DNA from: 0-14-3-00-41-53 sp041500225
GTDB taxonomy: Bacteria > Nitrospirota > Thermodesulfovibrionia > Thermodesulfovibrionales > SM23-35
Assembly: GCA_041500225.1 (NCBI GenBank)
Contig: JBGQLV010000006.1
Location: forward strand, 9,523-73,522
Direction: 5' to 3'
DNA length: 64,000 nucleotides
Position 1 is the stretch's first letter, and each line of letters starts with the position of its first letter. Positions 25,780 through 34,651 of the stretch are shown here, piece by piece. The translations under genes were made by a program, and so were the position numbers. The notes beneath the pieces are model-generated. The model was not told where the DNA came from and made no database searches. It saw only the letters and a list, made by a program, of their open reading frames with translations.

Positions 25780-28356
25780 CTAAGAGCTGATCTTCTTCTT
25801 AATCTCAATAAGTTTATTAAGCGCATCTTCTGGTTTAAGCTGTTTTAAATCCAGATTTTTGATTTCTGTAATTACAGATTCTGTCACAGAAGAGAAGAGG
25901 TCAAGCTGGACCGTGCCTTTCTTCGTTTTCCTGTCTGCAAACCTTGGCCTGCCTGTCTCATTCAGCTCCTCTTTTTCGAGATTGGCAAGCACCTCCTTTG
26001 CCCTTTTTATGATGCTATCAGGAAGCCCTGCTAATCTTGCTACCTGTATGCCGTAACTTTTGTCAGCAGGACCCTTTTCAATCTTTCTTAAAAATATAAT
26101 CTCATCACCCCATTCTTTTACTGATACATTATAGTTCCTGACACCATCGTGAGTAAGGCTGAGTTCGGTTAGCTCGTTATAGTGTGTTGCAAAGAGTGTC
26201 CTTGCATTTATCTCGTTTAAGATATGTTCTGCAACAGCCCAGGCAATGCTTATACCGTCAAATGTGCTTGTGCCCCTTCCTACCTCGTCGAGAAGTATGA
26301 GACTTTTAGCGGTTGCATTGTGTGTGATGTTTGCTACCTCTATCATCTCTACCATGAAGGTGCTCTGACCTTTTGTAAGGAAATCAGATGCGCCTATCCT
26401 TGTAAAAATCCTGTCAGCAATCCCTATCTTCGCATCAGATGCAGGGACGAAGCTCCCAATTTGTGCCATGATAACTATAAGTGCAATTTGCCTCATGGAT
26501 GTGGATTTCCCAGCCATATTCGGGCCTGTAATTATAAGGAGACGGTCGTTTTCGTTATCCATAAAAATGCTGTTTGGTATAAACCTTTCATCCATTGGTA
26601 TTCTTTCGAGGACAGGATGCCTCCCGTCTGTTATATCGATTACCCCGGTTTCATCTACAGTAGGCTTTATATAGTTATACCTTTTTGCAACAACGGCAAG
26701 CGAGGCAAGAAAATCAACGATTGAGACGGCTGAAGCTGTTTTTGACAGAAGTGCAGATTCTTTTTGTATATCATCGAGTATTTCCTGAAAGAGCTGGTAC
26801 TCAAGATTCTTAAGTCTTTCTTCAGCTCCGAGGATACTTGTCTCATATTCTTTAAGTTCCGGGGTTATAAACCTTTCTCCCCCCACAAGTGTCTGTTTTC
26901 TGATGTAATCGTCCGGGACCATATGGAGATTTGCTTTTGTGACCTCGATATAGTAACCATAGACCCGGTTATATCTGACTTTCAGGGAAGATATACCTGT
27001 CCTTTGTTTTTCCTTTTGCTCCAGCTCTGCAATAAAGTCCTTACCTTTTGTAGATATGTTCCTGATCTCGTCTAAATCAGTATTATATCCAGACTTGATA
27101 ATCCCACCGTCTCTGAGGCTTATCGGAGGATTATCAACAATACTTTTCTCTATTAATTTAATGAGGGCTGAAAATTCGGATATCTCCTCTGAAATTGAGC
27201 TTAGATAAGGATTTTTAGAAGAGCCAAGAGATTTCTTGATCTTTGGCAGGTATGATACGGAATTTTTGATTGCTAAAAGATCCCTCGCATTTGCACTCTT
27301 TGAACCAACCTTTGCAGAAAGCCTTTCGAGGTCCTGTATTTTCCGCAGAGACGTCCTGAAATCTTCAAGCAGCTCGTAGTCTTCTACAAGATATTCAACT
27401 GCATCCCGCCTCTTTTTTATTTCATGGATATTAATAAGAGGTTTCAAGATGGAGGCCCTTAAGAACCTTCCGCCCATAGGGGTAAGTGTTTCATCAAGGA
27501 CCCAGAGAAGCGTGCCTTCGTTTGAGCTATCCTTAAAATTGTGAGTGAGTTCAAGGTTGCGCTGTGTTGCTGCATCTAAAAACATATAAGAATCCTGTCT
27601 CAAAGTAGTTATCTTTTTAAAACTTAATGTTTCCTTCTGTGTATCCTCAAGGTAACTGATTAGTGCCCCGGCAGCAGAGATTGCAGCAGTCATGCCATCG
27701 CATCCATAACCGTCAAGAGAAGAGACCCTTAAATGCTTCAGTAAAGTCTTATATGCCTCTGAATAATCAAAATACCAATCATCATAAACAGATATATAAA
27801 AGTTATTGAGAGACTCTTTATAGTGGATATTGTCCTTGAGACTATGGGGGATCAGGATTTCTCTTGGTTCAAACCTGTACATCTCATCCTCAATATTTTC
27901 AGCTGTTTCATAAACGATAAACTCTCCTGTAGAGATATCGACTGCTGCTATGCCGTGCTTGCCTCCAGAGGAAAACAGGCTTATGATATAAGAGTTTTCT
28001 TTAGGGTTTTCGGGTGCATGTGTTCCAGGTGTAATTACCTTTACAATATCCCTCTGGACAATGCCTTTTGCCTCTTTTGGGTCTTCTAACTGTTCGCAAA
28101 TTGCAACCTTAAATCCTGCTTTAATCAGCTTTGATATATAACCTTCTGATGCAAAGTAAGGGATACCGCACATAGGTACAGGCTCTTCCTTTGATTTATC
28201 CCTTGTTGTGAGCGCTATCTGCAGTATCTTGGATGCCTTCTCTGCATCCTCTCCAAACATTTCGTAAAAATCTCCAAGCCTGAAAAAGACAATTGCGTCT
28301 TTGTATCTTTCTTTGATGCTTAAGTATTGTTTCATCAAGGGGGTTATTTCTGACAT
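25780..28356 (-). CDS. mutS: DNA mismatch repair protein MutS
   Basis: An 858-residue MutS1 of normal length. The N-terminal mismatch-recognition motif is present (FFRLGDFYEMFGEDA, with the Phe-x-Glu wedge). The core and clamp domains follow, and then the ABC ATPase with Walker A GPNMAGKST, LLDEVGRGTSTFDG and ATHYNEL. A C-terminal region with QLDLFS precedes the dimerisation tail. It recognises mispairs and recruits MutL; mutL is not in the window. It is divergent from the NifU-like gene with a 219-bp spacer. Confidence 0.96.
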   Translation of the reverse strand: MSEITPLMKQYLSIKERYKDAIVFFRLGDFYEMFGEDAEKASKILQIALTTRDKSKEEPVPMCGIPYFASEGYISKLIKAGFKVAICEQLEDPKEAKGIVQRDIVKVITPGTHAPENPKENSYIISLFSSGGKHGIAAVDISTGEFIVYETAENIEDEMYRFEPREILIPHSLKDNIHYKESLNNFYISVYDDWYFDYSEAYKTLLKHLRVSSLDGYGCDGMTAAISAAGALISYLEDTQKETLSFKKITTLRQDSYMFLDAATQRNLELTHNFKDSSNEGTLLWVLDETLTPMGGRFLRASILKPLINIHEIKKRRDAVEYLVEDYELLEDFRTSLRKIQDLERLSAKVGSKSANARDLLAIKNSVSYLPKIKKSLGSSKNPYLSSISEEISEFSALIKLIEKSIVDNPPISLRDGGIIKSGYNTDLDEIRNISTKGKDFIAELEQKEKQRTGISSLKVRYNRVYGYYIEVTKANLHMVPDDYIRKQTLVGGERFITPELKEYETSILGAEERLKNLEYQLFQEILDDIQKESALLSKTASAVSIVDFLASLAVVAKRYNYIKPTVDETGVIDITDGRHPVLERIPMDERFIPNSIFMDNENDRLLIITGPNMAGKSTSMRQIALIVIMAQIGSFVPASDAKIGIADRIFTRIGASDFLTKGQSTFMVEMIEVANITHNATAKSLILLDEVGRGTSTFDGISIAWAVAEHILNEINARTLFATHYNELTELSLTHDGVRNYNVSVKEWGDEIIFLRKIEKGPADKSYGIQVARLAGLPDSIIKRAKEVLANLEKEELNETGRPRFADRKTKKGTVQLDLFSSVTESVITEIKNLDLKQLKPEDALNKLIEIKKKISS

Positions 28357-28458
28357 AACTGATTATTTAATAACATAAGACATTGAAAGTGCAATATGTA
28401 AGTTTGATATATGAAAAAGATGCTTTAGGCAGCCCTTCGAGGAATCATAAAAATTAGT

Positions 28459-28478
28459 CACAGATTTTAAAATCTGTG
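28459..28478. promoter_or_regulatory. Perfect 20-bp palindrome between mutS and the NifU-like gene
   Basis: CACAGATTTTAAAATCTGTG is a perfect palindrome about 100 bp before both divergent starts. It looks like an operator for a dimeric regulator, though a DNA hairpin cannot be excluded. Confidence 0.45.
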
Positions 28479-28575
28479 TTGGTTATAATCATGCATGAAC
28501 CTCTTTTTGTTTTCATGGTAGAATGTTGTAGATGGGTAAAAACCTCTTCATGTAGAAAATTAAAATAAGGAGTCT

Positions 28576-28782
28576 ATGGATAAAACAGAAGAAAAGATTA
28601 GAGAGATTCTCGAGAGCCTCCAGTGTATTTTATCAGCCCATGACAGTTGTGCGGAATTAGTTGAAGTTAAGGATAACAGGGCAGTGATAAACTGTGTCGG
28701 CCCATGTGTACGCTGCGACAACAGATGCATTGAAGATGCGATTAAGGAAAAGTTACCTGATATTGAAGTGATTGTAAGATAG
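28576..28782 (+). CDS. NifU C-terminal-domain-like protein
   Basis: A 68-residue protein with the fold pattern of the NifU/Nfu C-terminal domain: CAELVEVKDNRAVINCVGPC, then RCDNRCIEDAIKEKLPDIEVIV. The usual Nfu CxxC is altered to C-x3-C-x2-C-x3-C (CVGPCVRCDNRC). Nfu domains carry labile Fe-S clusters. With extra cysteines this could bind a different cluster or metal, or act in redox. It is followed 52 bp later by a nitroreductase and probably shares its transcript. Confidence 0.7.
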   Translation: MDKTEEKIREILESLQCILSAHDSCAELVEVKDNRAVINCVGPCVRCDNRCIEDAIKEKLPDIEVIVR

Positions 28783-28834
28783 ATATTGTAGAAATAATGT
28801 CCTTAAAAGGAAAAAATACCTTAAAGGAGAATAT

Positions 28835-29404
28835 ATGAATCCGGTATTAAAAGCAATCGCAGGAAGAAGGGCTGTAAGGAGCTATGAGTCCAAACCAGTT
28901 CCCGGGGAAATAATTAACAAGATTATAGAAGCAGCCAATCAGGCACCATCAGCCATGAACAGCCAGCCCTGGCGTTTTGTAATTGTGGAGGACAAAGAAT
29001 TCCACAGAAAACTAACAGAAGCAGCCATCCCAAACAGCAAAAAAAGGCTGGAGCCTTTTAAGGATATTAACCCTGAAAGATACCAGTCTATTATGAAACG
29101 ATACGAGGAATTAGAAGACCCGATTTACTATTCAGCCCCTGTAATCATATTTGTTATAGGCTCTGGTCAATTTGTAGATTTGTCCTGTCCCCTGGCATGT
29201 GAGAATATAATGTTAGCAGCATATTCACTAGGACTTGGAAGCTGCTGGGTCCATTTCGGTTCTCTGGTAACAGACAATGAAGAAATAAGAAAAGAACTTG
29301 AATTATCTAATGATGAAAAAATATACGGTCCGATAATTATCGGTTACACACAAAATTTTCCTGAACCACCTCCGAAAAAGGAACCCCAGGTTAAATGGAT
29401 ATAG
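28835..29404 (+). CDS. Nitroreductase-family flavoprotein
   Basis: A 189-residue NAD(P)H-dependent FMN enzyme of the nitroreductase superfamily. The N-terminal GRRAVRSYESKPV and APSAMNSQPWRFVIV bind FMN phosphate and ring, and AAYSLGLGSCWV with IIIGYTQ complete the fold. AAGGAG precedes the start. The physiological substrate is unknown; members reduce nitro compounds, quinones or flavins. The Nfu-like neighbour suggests a redox setting. Confidence 0.87.
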   Translation: MNPVLKAIAGRRAVRSYESKPVPGEIINKIIEAANQAPSAMNSQPWRFVIVEDKEFHRKLTEAAIPNSKKRLEPFKDINPERYQSIMKRYEELEDPIYYSAPVIIFVIGSGQFVDLSCPLACENIMLAAYSLGLGSCWVHFGSLVTDNEEIRKELELSNDEKIYGPIIIGYTQNFPEPPPKKEPQVKWI

Positions 29405-29439
29405 TCACTAATGCGGTCATAAGTAGAGCCATATAATTC

Positions 29440-29522
29440 GTCATTCCCTCGAAAGCGGGAATCCAGTGTATCGTGGGGTGACGAACCGCCAGTACTGGAT
29501 TCCGGGTCAAGCCCGGAATGAC
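29440..29522. repeat. GTCATTCC...GGAATGAC palindromic repeat, copy A
   Basis: An imperfect palindrome with ends GTCATTCC and GGAATGAC and inner arms GGAATCCAGT and ACTGGATTCC. Related elements lie at 43263-43336 and 49884-49952. It sits between nitroreductase and rarA. Confidence 0.85.
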
Positions 29523-29637
29523 AGAAGAAAGAATAAGAACATGTCTTTTTACTTATGGTCTCCTTAGTAAATACTGAGACTAATAAAGACTGGGCAAGCT
29601 TATCTCATTTTCCATTGTGAGCCAGGGGTTAAAGGGG

Positions 29638-30870
29638 TTAAGGATTATAATATTTCTTTTTCTTTTTCAGATAATCCTGTTCGACATGCCCGCCATAATC
29701 ATGCGGATATTTATAGCCCTTTCCATGCCCTAATTTTTTAGCACCGGGATAGTGACTGTCTTTTAAATGGTCCGGGACCTCCATTGTCTCTTCAGTAGCA
29801 ATATCTTTCATTGCAGTTTCTATGGCTTTATAACAGGCGTTGCTTTTTGGTGCGGTTGCAATATAAATGGCTGCCTGTGCAAGGGGTATCCTTGCCTCCG
29901 GCATGCCGATGAATTCCACTGCCCTTAATGCAGATGTAGCAATGACCAGCGCCATAGGGTCAGCATTCCCCACATCTTCTGAGGCGCAGATGACAATGCG
30001 CCTTGCAACAAATCGAGGGTCCTCACCTGCGTAAATCATCTTTGCAAGATAATAGACAGCAGCATCGGGGTCTGAACCACGCATGCTCTTTATAAAGGCA
30101 GAGATTGTGTCATAGTGCTGGTCACCTTTTTTATCATAGACGATGACTTTTTTCTGAATGGACTCTTCTGCTATCCGGATGTCTATTTTTATAGTACCGT
30201 CTTTGTCAGGAGATGTCGTAAGAGCAGCTATTTCCAGCGCAGACAAAGCCTTTCTCGCATCTCCGTCAGACATTTTAGCAATATGTTTTAATGAATTTTC
30301 ATCTGTAATTATATTTAAGTTACCCAGTCCTTGTTCTTTATCCTGAAGGGCATTATTTAAGACCTTCAAAATATCTTCCTCTGTGAGCGGTTTCAATTCA
30401 AATATCTGACTTCTTGAAAGGAGGGCTGTATTTACGTAAAAGAATGGGTTTTCTACTGTGGCAGCAATAAGCGTTATATTCCCTTCCTCAACATCAGGAA
30501 GGAGGGCGTCCTGCTGTAGTTTATTAAACCTGTGAATCTCATCAAGAAAGACAATGGTGTGTATACCCTTAGCCTTTCTGGCCTTAGCATGCTGTATAAC
30601 CTTTCTGATTTCATCAAGCCCGATAGTGGCTGCATTAAGCCATTCAAAATGTGCCTTTGTCTTTTCGGCAATTATTCTTGCAAGGGCGGTTTTTCCAGTA
30701 CCGGGCGGGCCATATAGGATTAAAGATGTGATCCTGTCCGCTTCTATAGCCCGCCTTAGTAATTTTCCAGGCCCGAGAATGTGTCTCTGTCCGACATATT
30801 CATCAAGAGTTTTTGGACACATGCGATAAGCAAGAGGCGGTATGAGATCTTCTTCTTTAAATAATTCCAT
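29638..30870 (-). CDS. rarA: Replication-associated recombination protein A (MgsA/RarA AAA+ ATPase)
   Basis: A 410-residue clamp-loader-like AAA+ protein. Walker A is LYGPPGTGKTALA, Walker B FLDEIHRFNKLQQDALLP, followed by an SRSQIFELKPL arginine-finger region. The C-terminal MgsA tetramerisation domain includes SMRGSDPDAAVYYLAKM and ends with the HLKDSHYPGAKKLGHGKGY motif. RarA acts at stalled replication forks with SSB. It is transcribed alone, facing the nitroreductase across a repeat. Confidence 0.94.
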   Translation of the reverse strand: MELFKEEDLIPPLAYRMCPKTLDEYVGQRHILGPGKLLRRAIEADRITSLILYGPPGTGKTALARIIAEKTKAHFEWLNAATIGLDEIRKVIQHAKARKAKGIHTIVFLDEIHRFNKLQQDALLPDVEEGNITLIAATVENPFFYVNTALLSRSQIFELKPLTEEDILKVLNNALQDKEQGLGNLNIITDENSLKHIAKMSDGDARKALSALEIAALTTSPDKDGTIKIDIRIAEESIQKKVIVYDKKGDQHYDTISAFIKSMRGSDPDAAVYYLAKMIYAGEDPRFVARRIVICASEDVGNADPMALVIATSALRAVEFIGMPEARIPLAQAAIYIATAPKSNACYKAIETAMKDIATEETMEVPDHLKDSHYPGAKKLGHGKGYKYPHDYGGHVEQDYLKKKKKYYNP

Positions 30871-31005
30871 ATTTTATGTTCGCTGATATGATGGAAATTT
30901 TCAAGTTATATCAAGTCTTTTTAAAGGATATTGGAAATGATATACTATTTTCAACATACAAGGATGTTTATAAAGTATAAGGCTGTAGATTTATAGGAGG
31001 TTGCA

Positions 31006-32172
31006 ATGTTTCATACCGCAGACCCCGAAGATGTTATTGACGGCAAGATTACCGATGTATATTTTGAAAGAACACTAAAAATCCTTAAGGCTAAAAAGAT
31101 AAACCCGGTTGTAAAGGCTGAATTTATCGCTAAAAGCCTTCCTGAAAACTGGCCCTGGGCTATATTTGCAGGACTTGAAGAGGCGATATATCTGATGAAA
31201 CATCTGCCAATCAAGGTAAGGGCAATGAAAGAAGGGACTGTCTTTTATCCTTATGAGCCTGTGGTGGAGATAGAGGGGAGATACCAGGACTTTTGCGTGT
31301 ATGAGACCGCAATACTTGGTTTGATATGTCAGGCATCAGGCGTTGCAACAAAGGCTGCGAGATTCAAGAAACTCGCCGGCGATAGGGTTGTTATCAGTTT
31401 TGGCGCTCGCAGGATGCATCCGATACTTGCACCTATGATTGAAAGAAATGCATATATCGGAGGATGTGATGGTGTTTCGGTTGTCAAGTCAGGTGAAATA
31501 ATTGGTGAAGATCCTATGGGTACAATGCCTCATGCACTGATAATATGTATGGGCTCTACAGTAGATGCAATAAAAGCATACGATGAGGTTTTAGAGCCTA
31601 AATTAAAAAGGGTTGCTTTAATAGATACATTTCTTGATGAAAAATTTGAATGCCTTAACGTCGCAGAGGCCCTTGGCGGAAAACTTTTCGCAGTCAGGTT
31701 CGATACACCTTCATCGAGAAGGGGAAACTTCTACAGGATTCTTGAAGAATGCAGGTGGGAGTTGGACATGAGAGGATATAAGCATATAAAGTTCTATGTG
31801 AGCGGTGGAATAAAGGAAGAAGATGTCCCCGAGTTAAATCCTGTTGTTGATGGCTATGGTATTGGTACTTCCATAAGTAATGCCCCTGTCGTGGATTATG
31901 CAATGGATATTATGGAGGTTGAAGGGAAGCCCCAGGCTAAGAGAGGTAAATGGTCAGGAAGTAAGAGAGTCCTGAGATGCCCGGGATGTGGTAAAAGAAA
32001 GATTGTTCCGAACGATAAAGATAAGCATGTATGCTTGTGTGGAAAAAGATTTGAAGACATACTTATTCCTGTACTCGATAAGGGTAAGCAAATTATTAAG
32101 TTGGAACCTCCCTCGAAACTCAGAAAAATGGTTTTTGAGAATATAAAAGCTCTTTTTTTGAATGAAGGATAA
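31006..32172 (+). CDS. pncB: Nicotinate phosphoribosyltransferase-like protein with C-terminal zinc ribbon
   Basis: A 388-residue type II PRTase-fold protein. SFGARRMHPILAPMIERNA and IGGCDGVSVV match archaeal/bacterial nicotinate phosphoribosyltransferases of about 390 residues, followed by DTFLDEKFE and the SGGIKEEDVP barrel segment. A four-Cys zinc ribbon lies at the end (CPGCGKRKIV and CLCGKRF). The enzyme would turn nicotinate and PRPP into NaMN for NAD salvage. GGAGG precedes the ATG. Confidence 0.85.
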   Translation: MFHTADPEDVIDGKITDVYFERTLKILKAKKINPVVKAEFIAKSLPENWPWAIFAGLEEAIYLMKHLPIKVRAMKEGTVFYPYEPVVEIEGRYQDFCVYETAILGLICQASGVATKAARFKKLAGDRVVISFGARRMHPILAPMIERNAYIGGCDGVSVVKSGEIIGEDPMGTMPHALIICMGSTVDAIKAYDEVLEPKLKRVALIDTFLDEKFECLNVAEALGGKLFAVRFDTPSSRRGNFYRILEECRWELDMRGYKHIKFYVSGGIKEEDVPELNPVVDGYGIGTSISNAPVVDYAMDIMEVEGKPQAKRGKWSGSKRVLRCPGCGKRKIVPNDKDKHVCLCGKRFEDILIPVLDKGKQIIKLEPPSKLRKMVFENIKALFLNEG

Positions 32173-32187
32173 GATTTTGCTATTCAT

Positions 32188-32222
32188 AACTGCTTACTAC
32201 TTACTGCATACTGCTTACTAAC
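32188..32222. repeat. Heptanucleotide tandem repeat between pncB-like and EamA genes
   Basis: Five consecutive heptamers of the form TACTGCT/TACTACT/TACTGCA fill the short spacer and run to 5 bp before the EamA start. Confidence 0.85.
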
Positions 32223-32226
32223 GAGA

Positions 32227-33051
32227 ATGGCTTCTATTTATATCTTGCTTGCAATGTTTCTCTGGAGTTCTCTCGGTGTGGTCGTTAGGCTCTCAGGTGT
32301 TGAAATACATACACTTATCTTTTATTCAGTTGTAGTAGCTTTGATTGTCCAGGGAATAATTTTATCCCTGAAAAATTACAGAAAAGAGATTCCAGAGATC
32401 AAGAAGCTTAAGTATCCCATGATACTCGGCCTTTTTTCACTTTTAAATACATTAACTTACTTTTATGCATTTAAACATACTACGATAGCAAATGCTGTCC
32501 TTACACATTATACAGCTCCTGTAATCGTTGCATTTCTTGCTCCGCTGTTTCTAAGAGAGATTATCACGAGAAGGATTATTTTTGTGATAGTTATAGCTTC
32601 AATCGGCCTCTGGATTATGCTTGAAGGATTCTCATTCAAAGAAGGTCAAATGGCCGGCATAATGGCTGGTCTTGCCTCAGGACTTACATATGCAATAATC
32701 ATTATCTTTGCGAGGATACAGGCCCGGAATTTTAATCCGCTTGTGCTTACTTTTTTTTCAAATGCTGTTATTGCAGTCCTGCTTGCACCCTTTATAAGGG
32801 AGGTGCCCTTAAATGCCTTATGGAGTTTTCTGGTGATGGGAATAATTCATTCCACTATAGCACCTATTTTATATTATAAAGGGCTCCAGTATGTTACTGC
32901 TAACAGGGCTGCTGTCCTTGGTTATCTTGAACCTGTCAGCGCGATAATCTTCAGCATGTTATTCTTAAATGAACTGCCGGGGGAAAATTCGATTATTGGT
33001 GGAATACTAATAATTATTTCAGGTTATCTGACTCTAAAAAAAGAAAGGTGA
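32227..33051 (+). CDS. EamA/DMT-superfamily permease
   Basis: A 274-residue integral membrane protein with about ten hydrophobic helices and two EamA repeats (the second starting near FKEGQMAGIMAGLASG). The ending GYLEPVSAIIFSMLFLNE is the hallmark Pro/Glu motif of drug/metabolite transporters. These export or import small metabolites; the substrate cannot be read from sequence. The heptamer array occupies its leader, and no good ribosome-binding site is seen, so expression may be weak or coupled to the upstream gene. Confidence 0.87.
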   Translation: MASIYILLAMFLWSSLGVVVRLSGVEIHTLIFYSVVVALIVQGIILSLKNYRKEIPEIKKLKYPMILGLFSLLNTLTYFYAFKHTTIANAVLTHYTAPVIVAFLAPLFLREIITRRIIFVIVIASIGLWIMLEGFSFKEGQMAGIMAGLASGLTYAIIIIFARIQARNFNPLVLTFFSNAVIAVLLAPFIREVPLNALWSFLVMGIIHSTIAPILYYKGLQYVTANRAAVLGYLEPVSAIIFSMLFLNELPGENSIIGGILIIISGYLTLKKER

Positions 33052-33059
33052 AATTACCT

Positions 33060-33344
33060 TTATTTTTTATTTTCTGAAATGTCAGGTGTTTGAGCACTTA
33101 ATTCTTTATGGAATAAATAGAGTGCCTCACTCAGTGGAAGTTCCGGATATCTGATGGTGGCCTCAATCACATCTGCAATAGGATAATCGACGTGATGTCC
33201 TTCGGGATATAAAATTCGAATAAACTTTCGTTTTAAAAGATAACAGCGTTTAATATGACCATTTTTATCAGTGAAAGGAATAATAACATGCTCAGGGTCT
33301 TCTTCAAGTCCATAACGTTTTATTAATTCATTAATTTCTTCCAC
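33060..33344 (-). CDS. Hypothetical protein
   Basis: A 94-residue soluble protein starting with GTG (MEEINELIKRYG). It contains EDPEHVIIPFTDKNGHIKRC and RILYPEGHHVDYPIADV and has no signal peptide or membrane helix. I do not recognise a family. Codon use and composition look genuine and the frame is uninterrupted. It lies alone between an EamA gene (convergent) and a divergent membrane protein gene. Confidence 0.6.
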   Translation of the reverse strand: MEEINELIKRYGLEEDPEHVIIPFTDKNGHIKRCYLLKRKFIRILYPEGHHVDYPIADVIEATIRYPELPLSEALYLFHKELSAQTPDISENKK

Positions 33345-33468
33345 TACTAATGTCCGTTTAAAAAATAGCCTTAGGATTGAAGCATCAGTTTAAACAATGA
33401 TATAACATAATACATTATATAAAATTATAGATTTGTATAGCTAATAGCAGCAATGAGATATCAATAAA

Positions 33469-34365
33469 ATGGATCCAATTACCCACGGGCTTGCAGGTAT
33501 AACAATTGCTAACCTTGGCTTTAAGCGAAAAGCAGCCATGTGGGTATTGCTCCTTTCATCAATTGCTCCGGATTTTGACTACATAACACGATTCTGGGGT
33601 GCGGATATATTTCTCAGATACCACAGGGGTATAACACACGGCATACTTGCCTTGTTTGTTATCCCGATAATAATCGGTCTCATTTTTGGCTATAGAAAAG
33701 GGTTTTTATATTATTCCTTCACAGCCTTTCTCGGCTATGCCGCACATCTCTTTATGGACCTCACAAACCAATATGGCACGCGCATTCTTTCTCCGCTTGA
33801 CTGGCAGCAGTATTCCCTTGACCTGATATTTTACATTGACCCATATATAATTATAGGTTTTCTTCTATCTGTCATCCTGTGCAAGTTTAATAAAAACAGG
33901 ACTACAGCCATAGCGCTTATTACAGTGGTCCTTTTAATTGCTTATACAGGTAGCCGATATTATCTTCACGGTAAGACAAAGGAATTTTTAAGGGAGAGAA
34001 TGGATGCCAATACTTATATGGTATGTCCCCTGCCTAATGACTTTCTGAGATGGTGGTTTATTGCAAAGTCAGGGGATGAGATAAAAGTAGGTTTTGCAGA
34101 CCTCTTTACACAGAGGATATGTGTGCAGGAAACATACTGGATACAAGACAAAGACCTGTTTATAGACAAGTCAAAGGAGACCAGGGTTGTAAGAAATTTT
34201 CTTTATTTTTCAAAGTATCCGTATGCTGAGGTAAGGAAAGAAGTCGGGAAGACAACAGTGGTCTGGCGTGAGCTTGCCTATTCCTTTTTCTCAGGAGATC
34301 ATTTTGTAGCAAAGGTGGTATTTGACAAAGATGGAAAGTTATTAAATTCATCCTTCAAATTTTAA
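33469..34365 (+). CDS. DUF457/YdjM-family membrane-bound metal-dependent hydrolase
   Basis: A 298-residue membrane protein. MDPITHGLAGITIANLGF with the early His, SSIAPDFDYI with acidic residues, and FLRYHRGITHGILA with the HRGxTH motif define the YdjM/YfhO-type family of predicted inner-membrane metal-dependent hydrolases. Four or five hydrophobic helices fill the first 170 residues. The C-terminal 130 residues form an extracytoplasmic or cytoplasmic domain (FLRWWFIAKSGDEIKVGFAD). The substrate is unknown; the family has been linked to the SOS response and envelope. Confidence 0.82.
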   Translation: MDPITHGLAGITIANLGFKRKAAMWVLLLSSIAPDFDYITRFWGADIFLRYHRGITHGILALFVIPIIIGLIFGYRKGFLYYSFTAFLGYAAHLFMDLTNQYGTRILSPLDWQQYSLDLIFYIDPYIIIGFLLSVILCKFNKNRTTAIALITVVLLIAYTGSRYYLHGKTKEFLRERMDANTYMVCPLPNDFLRWWFIAKSGDEIKVGFADLFTQRICVQETYWIQDKDLFIDKSKETRVVRNFLYFSKYPYAEVRKEVGKTTVVWRELAYSFFSGDHFVAKVVFDKDGKLLNSSFKF

Positions 34366-34551
34366 TATTTTACAACTCTATATTCTCTTTGACTGCAGTT
34401 TTGATTATTTTTTCCTCTGCTACCTCTATAGGAATTATATCTACATCAAAAGGCTCTGCAAAAATAAGACCTGACTTTTACCCCTTGTGATACCCTTTGT
34501 CAAAGATAAAGAAACGACCCCTTATCGTCTTTTTCTCTTTAGTTTAATTAG

Positions 34552-34638
34552 TCAAGAAGGTCCCCTTAGTATGTCCATGATTGACTGGAAATTCGAGCCT
34601 CTCCCTGAGGCGAGTATACCGAGTCTTAGATTTGACAT
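34552..34638 (-). pseudogene. purN: 5' remnant of purN (GAR formyltransferase)
   Basis: The frame starts MSNLRLGILASGRGSNFQSI and runs 28 residues to a TGA. LASGRGSNFQ is the N-terminal phosphate-binding loop of PurN. The rest of the gene (about 170 residues) is absent. The following 100 bases hold a REP-like palindrome (GGGGTCGTTTCTTTATC near 34500-34521). Beyond that lies the tail of a different frame, ending FDVDIIPIEVAEEKI plus about 12 residues at 34369. This looks like a deletion scar. Confidence 0.6.
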
Positions 34639-34651
34639 AACATACCAATAC

